A stretch of 64,000 bases of DNA, from assembly GCF_040779325.2 (NCBI RefSeq), contig NZ_JBFONT020000001.1:930001-994000 (forward strand). The letters run 5' to 3'. Of this stretch, positions 59,027-64,000 are shown in pieces (the stretch's first letter is position 1; the number at the start of each line of letters is the position of its first letter). The notes beneath the pieces were generated by a model. That model was given only the letters and a program-made list of their open reading frames with translations, ran no database searches and was not told the origin of the DNA. The DNA is from Aestuariibius violaceus. Lineage in GTDB: Bacteria; Pseudomonadota; Alphaproteobacteria; Rhodobacterales; Rhodobacteraceae. A program made the position numbers and the translations under genes.

Positions 59027-60772
59027 TCAACTCGTCAGCGGCGGCCCGTTGCACGGCACCCGGCTCCGCAAGAGCTTCACCAGCCCCGTATGGCTGTCAT
59101 CCGTCACCGCCCCATCGATAAACGCCTGGGCAAGCGCCCGCGTCACGATCGGCGTCGCCATGCTGGTCCCCGCCATCTCCCAACGGCCCCCGCTCTGCAT
59201 CCCCATGACCGGCAGGCTGCGCAGAACCGTGCTGACCGCGGACGATGCCCGCACATCCCCTTCCGCCGCCGTTTGTGGCTGCTCAAAGCCAAGCGCCGAA
59301 TACGGCACCGTCTCGCAGCTCTCCTCGTAGAGCCCACCGACGCGGATCTGATTGCGCCCGCAGGCAAAGGCGTTGATCGTGCCCATCCGCAGCCCCCCGG
59401 TCATCTTCCCCGGCGGATCGAACAGGATCGGCCGGCCATCTGGGGCGTAGATCGGATCATCCGGATCCTGAAACCGCGACTGCCGCCCGCGGCGAACCCC
59501 GAAGCCCGGCACGGTATCGTCGCGCTGAATATAGCAGTCGAAAAAGGCCCCGGCAGGGGCGATGACCCGCAATTGCCAGCGACCGGGCACCCCATAATCC
59601 TCGCCGATCTTCTCGGGCACCGTCGGCGGCACGACCAGGGTGATGACCTCTCTGCCGCGTCCCTCGAACAGCTTGAATTGCAGATAGGCCCGCGCGATCT
59701 CGCGGCCGTTCAGAAAGAAGTTCTGGTAGGTGCCGTGACTGGCAAAAGTCGTTGTGATCGCAGTGCTTTGCCCCGGCGGCGTGACCTCGATCTGCATCGG
59801 TTGCGATGGCGGCCTGGTGCCGCCCGGCGCCCCCCAGATCTCAACGAAGCTGGCCGTGCGGTCGTCCGGCTTCACGCTCCAATCCAGCGGCTCCGCCGCA
59901 TTCGCCGGCACCCGCGCCCGGACCCGCGACAGGCGATGATTGCCCATCGCGATCAGGAACCGCACCGGGCCAAGATCGGGCGATTGAACATCGGCGATGG
60001 CGTCGAACAGCTGGTCCATCAGGCTCGATCCGTCCTTCGGCCCGGCGGTCAGGCCGAAGCTCAGGTTGATCAGAACCGGCAGCCTGACACTGTTCGCAGG
60101 CAGGCCTTTGACCCTCTCGATCCAGCGGCACAGGCGGCGTGCCCGAAAGATGATCTGAAGCGTCCCGAGGATGATATAGAATGGCGCCGCAAAGCCCAGC
60201 GTATCCCGGATAACCGCGGGCGGCAGGCACGTCGCGATGATCGGCAACGCCTGCCCGAGATCAGGATCCTTGGGCGAGACGCCAGCCGCCAGCCCCCCGA
60301 CCGAGGCCCCATGACCGCCGGTCAGGGCCAGCCGGGGCGGCACCGGCCGGTTGAGGTCCAGCACGCCCGCCTTGCGATAAAGGTCGCCCTCGCTCTTCAG
60401 CGTGCCGTTCTGCAGCTCCTTCAGCAGCTGGGTGATCTGCCCTCCGCGAAGCTCTTTCCCGAAGGGGAGATCCTGGCCGACAGGGTTTGTCGGATCCCAA
60501 AAGGCATCCTGAAACCAGACAGAGGCAATGCGGGACGTTGCCTTTCCTACCCGGAACTGCTCGTGGGCAAACGGCAGCGCATCGTCGATGATCCCGATGA
60601 TTGCCGCCTTCGACGGATCGTCGGGAATGGCGTCCTTGGTGAGATAGGGGAAGTCTTCTTCGGTCGTCTCGTCATAGGGCTGAGGGTCGGCGTTGAGCGA
60701 GTCGCTCTCGGCCAGCCCCGCGATGTTGTCGAGCAGCCCGTCGAACGCATCAAGCGCCTGCATCGCAATCAT
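59027..60772 (-). CDS. Subtilase (S8 family serine protease), cytoplasmic type
   Basis: 581 residues, no signal peptide or prodomain seen. Catalytic triad in the subtilisin order: Asp63 in AAIIGIIDDALPFAHEQF, His154 in LTGGHGASVGGLAAGV, Ser537 in EMAGTSMATPIVTRAL. An insert with hydrophobic LGFAAPFYIILGTLQIIFRARR near residue 200 is followed by a large middle domain (about 250-480). Last gene of a coupled trio; its start overlaps the 81-residue gene by 4 bp (ATGA). Confidence 0.88.
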   Translation of the reverse strand: MIAMQALDAFDGLLDNIAGLAESDSLNADPQPYDETTEEDFPYLTKDAIPDDPSKAAIIGIIDDALPFAHEQFRVGKATSRIASVWFQDAFWDPTNPVGQDLPFGKELRGGQITQLLKELQNGTLKSEGDLYRKAGVLDLNRPVPPRLALTGGHGASVGGLAAGVSPKDPDLGQALPIIATCLPPAVIRDTLGFAAPFYIILGTLQIIFRARRLCRWIERVKGLPANSVRLPVLINLSFGLTAGPKDGSSLMDQLFDAIADVQSPDLGPVRFLIAMGNHRLSRVRARVPANAAEPLDWSVKPDDRTASFVEIWGAPGGTRPPSQPMQIEVTPPGQSTAITTTFASHGTYQNFFLNGREIARAYLQFKLFEGRGREVITLVVPPTVPEKIGEDYGVPGRWQLRVIAPAGAFFDCYIQRDDTVPGFGVRRGRQSRFQDPDDPIYAPDGRPILFDPPGKMTGGLRMGTINAFACGRNQIRVGGLYEESCETVPYSALGFEQPQTAAEGDVRASSAVSTVLRSLPVMGMQSGGRWEMAGTSMATPIVTRALAQAFIDGAVTDDSHTGLVKLLRSRVPCNGPPLTS

Positions 60773-61014
60773 TTCAAGGACTTCCCCACGGGCTTGTCGC
60801 TGCTGTCCACGCCGCCGAAGGCCCGCTCTACCAGCTCTTCGGCGCTCTTGCTCAGCCGCACGGTCTGGTCGAGCGTGCTCCGGCGCTTGTCCTCTGTCGG
60901 CAGCCCCGGCGCGGCCACCGGCAACTGCGACAGCCAGTAATGGATCGCCGGATCGGTGTCGTTGTCGAAGGGCGGCGCGTTGTCGTCCTCACAGGTATCC
61001 CATTTCAGGTCCAT
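60769..61014 (-). CDS. 81-residue protein coupled between PAP2-like and subtilase genes
   Basis: Begins MDLKWDTCEDDNAPPFDNDTDPAIHYWLSQL and ends VERAFGGVDSSDKPVGKSLK: acidic head, basic tail, no membrane helix. It overlaps the upstream gene by 10 bp and the subtilase start by 4 bp. No family recognised. Position suggests a protease substrate, inhibitor or adaptor; this is inference. Confidence 0.65.
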   Translation of the reverse strand: MDLKWDTCEDDNAPPFDNDTDPAIHYWLSQLPVAAPGLPTEDKRRSTLDQTVRLSKSAEELVERAFGGVDSSDKPVGKSLK

Positions 61015-62099
61015 TGGTCCGCGTGCTCCTTCAGGGCCTTGGTCCAGATCCAGTTCAGGATATCGGCGGGCCGCGGCGTGACCGTCCCGGTCTGAGAGGT
61101 CGAGGGATCGCCGGCGAGCATCTTCGCGAACTCGGCATAGGTGAAGTCGCGCGTCGCGCCGTTCTCGACATAGTTCTGACCTTTGAACTCCCGCGCCGGG
61201 CTCGACCCGCTGCCCCTTGCACGGGCGACGAGGTACTGGCCAAGCGTTGTCCCAAGGATCGCTCCGGCCGCACTGTCCGAGGTGAAGTGCACCCCGGCCA
61301 CCGTCCGGTTCGCAGCGATTCGCGATGCGAGCCGAAACCGCTGGCTGTCCGCCGCTACACCGGCCCCGGCGAGCTCGGCCAAAACCGTAGCGACTGCAAA
61401 GGCTTGCGTCGCATGACCGCTGGGATAGCTGCCGTGTTCCGGTGTCTGGATCAGGGGCTGCAGCTTCGGCGTGAAGACGATCGGCCGCGGACAGGCGAGC
61501 GTGAGCTTCATCGTCTGCGCGACCGATGTGGCGATGTCGAGGACGATCGACAGCAGATAGATCGTCCACTTGTTCCGCGTCGGCGTGAGATAGTCGATCG
61601 CCCCGAAGAATGAGAGGACATCGGTGCGCTGCGTAAAGATCTCCGGCAGGCGCTCGGTGCGGAGATCGGCATAGTTGGCGACCATCTCGGTATCCCTCTC
61701 AAACTCGGCATTCGAGGGGCGAATCATTTCAAGAAGCGTCGCGTAAGTGGGCGTCCCGGCATTGGTACGGACCGACAGGGTAGAGGTCGTGGCCCGCGCA
61801 TCCGGGTTCGCCGCGTTGCTTGAAAACTCGAGATCCGCCAGAATCTCGGCAAGCAGCACCGCAGTCCGATGCGACCCGTTAAGCCGATCAAAGCGATGGC
61901 CGAGAGACAAATCGGGGATCGTCCCAAGCGCCCCGGTGATTATTTCGGTGCCGATAATTCCATCGCGGGTGCGTGCCAGAGCCGTCGAAAGCAAGAACGA
62001 CCCGCGTCCTCCGCCAGCAAATCGCCCTTCGGCATTCTCGGCGTTTTCAGCGTTTTCCGCATTCTCTGCGTTCTCCGCATTCTCGGCGTTTTGAAGCAC
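61005..62099 (-). CDS. PAP2 / vanadium-dependent haloperoxidase-like protein with (NAE)7 head
   Basis: 364 residues from GTG (62099), with GGGAGG six bases upstream. Residues 4-24 are seven perfect Asn-Ala-Glu repeats. The three PAP2/vanadium-haloperoxidase motifs are visible: KLTLACPRP (about 196-204), SYPSGHATQ (about 225-233) and SRIAANRTVAGVHFTSD (about 260-276), providing phosphate or vanadate ligands. No signal peptide, and few membrane helices, so vanadium haloperoxidase or soluble acid phosphatase fits better than a lipid phosphatase. First gene of the trio, divergent from the SARP-type regulator. Confidence 0.85.
   Translation of the reverse strand: MLQNAENAENAENAENAENAENAEGRFAGGGRGSFLLSTALARTRDGIIGTEIITGALGTIPDLSLGHRFDRLNGSHRTAVLLAEILADLEFSSNAANPDARATTSTLSVRTNAGTPTYATLLEMIRPSNAEFERDTEMVANYADLRTERLPEIFTQRTDVLSFFGAIDYLTPTRNKWTIYLLSIVLDIATSVAQTMKLTLACPRPIVFTPKLQPLIQTPEHGSYPSGHATQAFAVATVLAELAGAGVAADSQRFRLASRIAANRTVAGVHFTSDSAAGAILGTTLGQYLVARARGSGSSPAREFKGQNYVENGATRDFTYAEFAKMLAGDPSTSQTGTVTPRPADILNWIWTKALKEHADQWT
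62028..62090 (-). repeat. Seven 9-bp repeats encoding Asn-Ala-Glu
   Basis: In-frame tandem AAC/AAT-GCN-GAG/GAA units, with synonymous differences between copies. Copy-number change by slippage would keep the frame. Confidence 0.85.
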
Positions 62100-62196
62100 A
62101 GGATGCCTCCCTGTTTCGCATTACAACGAGAATATGCTAGCGTCGCCTTGGAAGGTTGACCATGCGTAAATGCTGGGTAGAGCGATAACTTCGTAA

Positions 62197-63795
62197 ATGT
62201 TCCAAGGAGTTGTACGGATCGCTGACATGCGTGCGACACTCACACTTGCCGGACCTGTATCGCTTGTAGACAGCGAGGGGCAGGATCGGACTCCGCTGTC
62301 CATGAAGGCCCGGGGGATTTTGGCCATTCTTGGCACCGCGCGCGAACATCGTATGTCCCGCGCCAAGCTCCAGGACAAGCTGTGGAGCGAGCGGTCACCG
62401 GAACAGGGCAGCGCCAGTCTGCGTCAGGCGCTGACGGAGATCCGCCGCACGTTCGGGCCGTTGCGCTCGGCGCTTGTCAGCGGACCGGGATGGATTGGAC
62501 TTGATCCAAACGTCATCGACATCTCTCTTGACCTGCCCGCGAACGCCGTACCGGAAACAACAGAGTTCGCGGACGATCTGGATATTCGGGACAGTGAGTT
62601 TGAAGAGTGGCTTCTCCTCCAGCGCCAGCACTTTTCGAAGCTATGGAGCGCCAAGCCGGCGACAGCAGTTTCACGAGATACCCGTCCCACTATCCGCTTC
62701 GAGCCTGCAGCAGTGATCCTCACACCGCCTAAAACGGGCGACAAACAACTCGACGGATTTGCCGACCTTGCGCTGCGGGATGCCGCACAGCGAGCATCCG
62801 ACTTCCTACCCTTGCGAATTTTTCATGATGCATCGGCGAAGACTGACTTTCCCGATGCGGTCGAAGTTCATGTCCGCGGGATCGGGGCAGTTCACGATCT
62901 GGCCTTGCATGTCTCAATCTGCCGTGGCCGCGACGGACAGCAGATCTGGAGCAGAACATTTGAAACCGATCGCTCAAGGGTCGCGAACCGCTTTCGGGAG
63001 GTTTCTGGTGAAACGACCCTCGCACTCCTTCATGCGGGATCAGCAGACACCGAGAGCGACGCAAGGGGCAGTTCGGTCTCACTGACCGATGTGTTCGGCT
63101 ACTCCCGGTCGAATCTGTTGAGAGCCGATTCGATCCTCGGCACCGCGGAAGAGAGCCACACTGTTCTGGCGTTGAGGGCCTACATCCGGAACACGCAAAT
63201 CCTCGAGCGGCAAACAGAGGATTTCCGGCAGACCCGGCAGGAGGCAACGGACTTCGCCGATCGTGCCCTGCGTATGGCGCCCCAGAACGCGACGGTGCTG
63301 AGCGTGTCGTCTTTCGTTGCTGTGCGAAATGGTCATCTGGAGCTGGCATCAGACTTGGCTAACCGGGCCGTGCGGGCTGATCCGGGGAACTTGCTTGCCC
63401 ATATCAGCCGATCCGTGACGCTTGCGCAGGCGGGTCGGCACGATGAAGCCCATGCTGACGCTCTGACTGCGCATCAAGATCCGTTGTCGGCCCTCAGCCC
63501 CGCAAGCTCCGCGATTGGATGCTCCGTGACAGCAGTTCGCGCAGGGCGTCTTGACGAGGCTCTACGCTATGCCGCGATTTCACACGGCTATGCGCCAACT
63601 TTTCGCCCCGCACTAAGATTTCTGGCGGCCCTTCATTTCAAGCTCGGAAATGTCTCGGAAGCCGAAACCGCCCTATATAGGCTTCGCGAGTTAGAGCCGG
63701 ACTTCTCTCTCGAACTGATGTCGAGCCCCGAATACCCTGTCGCGAGTCTGAGAGCCGCCAGACTGTTGGACATCACACACTCGCAACTGATCTGA
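62197..63795 (+). CDS. SARP/BTAD-like transcription regulator with TPR-like C-terminus
   Basis: 532 residues. N-terminal winged helix (about 11-100): MRATLTLAGPVSLVDSEGQDRTPLSMKARGILAILG ... SRAKLQDKLWSERSPEQGSASLRQALTEIRRTFG, as in SARP/DnrI-type activators. A middle segment (about 170-290, LPLRIFHDASAK..VHVRGIGAVHDLALHVSICRGRDGQQIWSRTFE) resembles the adenylate-cyclase-associated TolB-like fold; the C-terminal 200 residues are tetratricopeptide-like helices. Divergent from the PAP2 gene (97-bp spacer). An ATG at 62227 is an alternative start; neither has a well-spaced ribosome site. Probable regulator of the trio. Confidence 0.8.
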   Translation: MFQGVVRIADMRATLTLAGPVSLVDSEGQDRTPLSMKARGILAILGTAREHRMSRAKLQDKLWSERSPEQGSASLRQALTEIRRTFGPLRSALVSGPGWIGLDPNVIDISLDLPANAVPETTEFADDLDIRDSEFEEWLLLQRQHFSKLWSAKPATAVSRDTRPTIRFEPAAVILTPPKTGDKQLDGFADLALRDAAQRASDFLPLRIFHDASAKTDFPDAVEVHVRGIGAVHDLALHVSICRGRDGQQIWSRTFETDRSRVANRFREVSGETTLALLHAGSADTESDARGSSVSLTDVFGYSRSNLLRADSILGTAEESHTVLALRAYIRNTQILERQTEDFRQTRQEATDFADRALRMAPQNATVLSVSSFVAVRNGHLELASDLANRAVRADPGNLLAHISRSVTLAQAGRHDEAHADALTAHQDPLSALSPASSAIGCSVTAVRAGRLDEALRYAAISHGYAPTFRPALRFLAALHFKLGNVSEAETALYRLRELEPDFSLELMSSPEYPVASLRAARLLDITHSQLI

Positions 63796-64000
63796 TGACC
63801 GGTTTGCGCCTCAAAAACTTCGAAATCTTGTCGAATTCACAAAAAACTGACGGCGGATTCACGCCACATTCACAGCAATAGTTAATATTCGGTTTACAGA
63901 CACGGAAATGGGGATGGGTGGCAAGTCTCAGCAAAGACCTTTTCAGTATCAAGTTGTTGTTATTCTGAGACTTCTTTCCTACTAGGACCGTTTTTTCGTG
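63796..64000 (+). other. Spacer after the SARP gene, A+T-rich, possible promoter
   Basis: About 205 bp with repeated ATTCAC strings (63834, 63858, 63868), TTAATATTCGG and a TTTTTTCG run at the edge. A 25-codon frame at 63908 has no ribosome site. The downstream gene lies outside the window. Confidence 0.4.

Noticed and set aside
59090..60940. 616-codon plus-strand frame
   Set aside because: Antisense to the subtilase with its D/H/S triad; no motifs.
62028..62090. Candidate CRISPR-like repeat array
   Set aside because: Nine-bp units without spacers, in frame and translated as Asn-Ala-Glu; a coding microsatellite.

Overview
The window looks like chromosomal DNA from a marine alphaproteobacterium of the Rhodobacteraceae (roseobacter-type). 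Support: high G+C, tightly packed genes, a ChvG/ChvI two-component pair divergent from pckA, split F0 subunits b and b' with an atpI-c type operon order, EI-Ntr (ptsP), MipZ, DUF5928-type glycosyltransferase, and the ffh-GNAT-chorismate mutase-rpsP-rimM-trmD-rplS-rpmE order. No rRNA, tRNA, CRISPR array, IS element or prophage was recognised.

Layout. 1-3501: chvG (cut by the window edge) and chvI facing away from pckA. 3575-4734: two secreted DUF3859-like paralogues. 5256-6602: an isolated A+T-richer DUF4041/GIY-YIG gene resembling single-gene phage defence proteins. 6881-9821: manC and a phosphomannomutase making GDP-mannose. 9917-16797: a serine hydrolase, then an Opp/Dpp-type ABC transporter operon that converges on a creatinase gene (16776-18020). 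18202-25027: YceI-like protein, small membrane protein, ptsP, HIT protein, a GT14-like glycosyltransferase and a divergent sulfotransferase. 25395-29694: adenosine kinase, nth, an AraC-HTH/Ogt fusion, an OmpA lipoprotein and a FadR-type regulator. 30083-32158: an SBP56/methanethiol-oxidase family protein with a membrane partner. 32210-34751: F0 ATP synthase operon. 34951-38444: ArsR and LysR regulators, EamA exporter, a 24-residue membrane peptide, azoreductase, DoxX. 38527-43287: five related two-helix membrane proteins interleaved with an esterase and a methyltransferase.

43436-55898 is the most striking part. After ffh, a chain of genes coupled by ATGA/GTGA overlaps runs to chorismate mutase. 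It contains ten separate GNAT acetyltransferase paralogues (nine consecutive, one after a YeeE/YedE pair). The chain is followed by the ribosome/tRNA-modification operon, itself interrupted by two tandem EVE-domain genes and an antisense phosphotransferase gene.

56032-64000: secreted small protein, TrkH potassium transporter, MipZ, then a cluster made of a SARP-type regulator divergent from a coupled trio (PAP2/vanadium-haloperoxidase-like protein with a (Asn-Ala-Glu)7 head, an 81-residue unknown, and a cytoplasmic subtilase). An 11-bp-phased GTCGG/CCGAC motif array occurs in two distant intergenic regions (4878-4915 and 58881-58916). Best candidates for undescribed biology: the GNAT array, the SARP/PAP2/subtilase cluster, the two-helix paralogue cluster and the 11-bp-phased motif.
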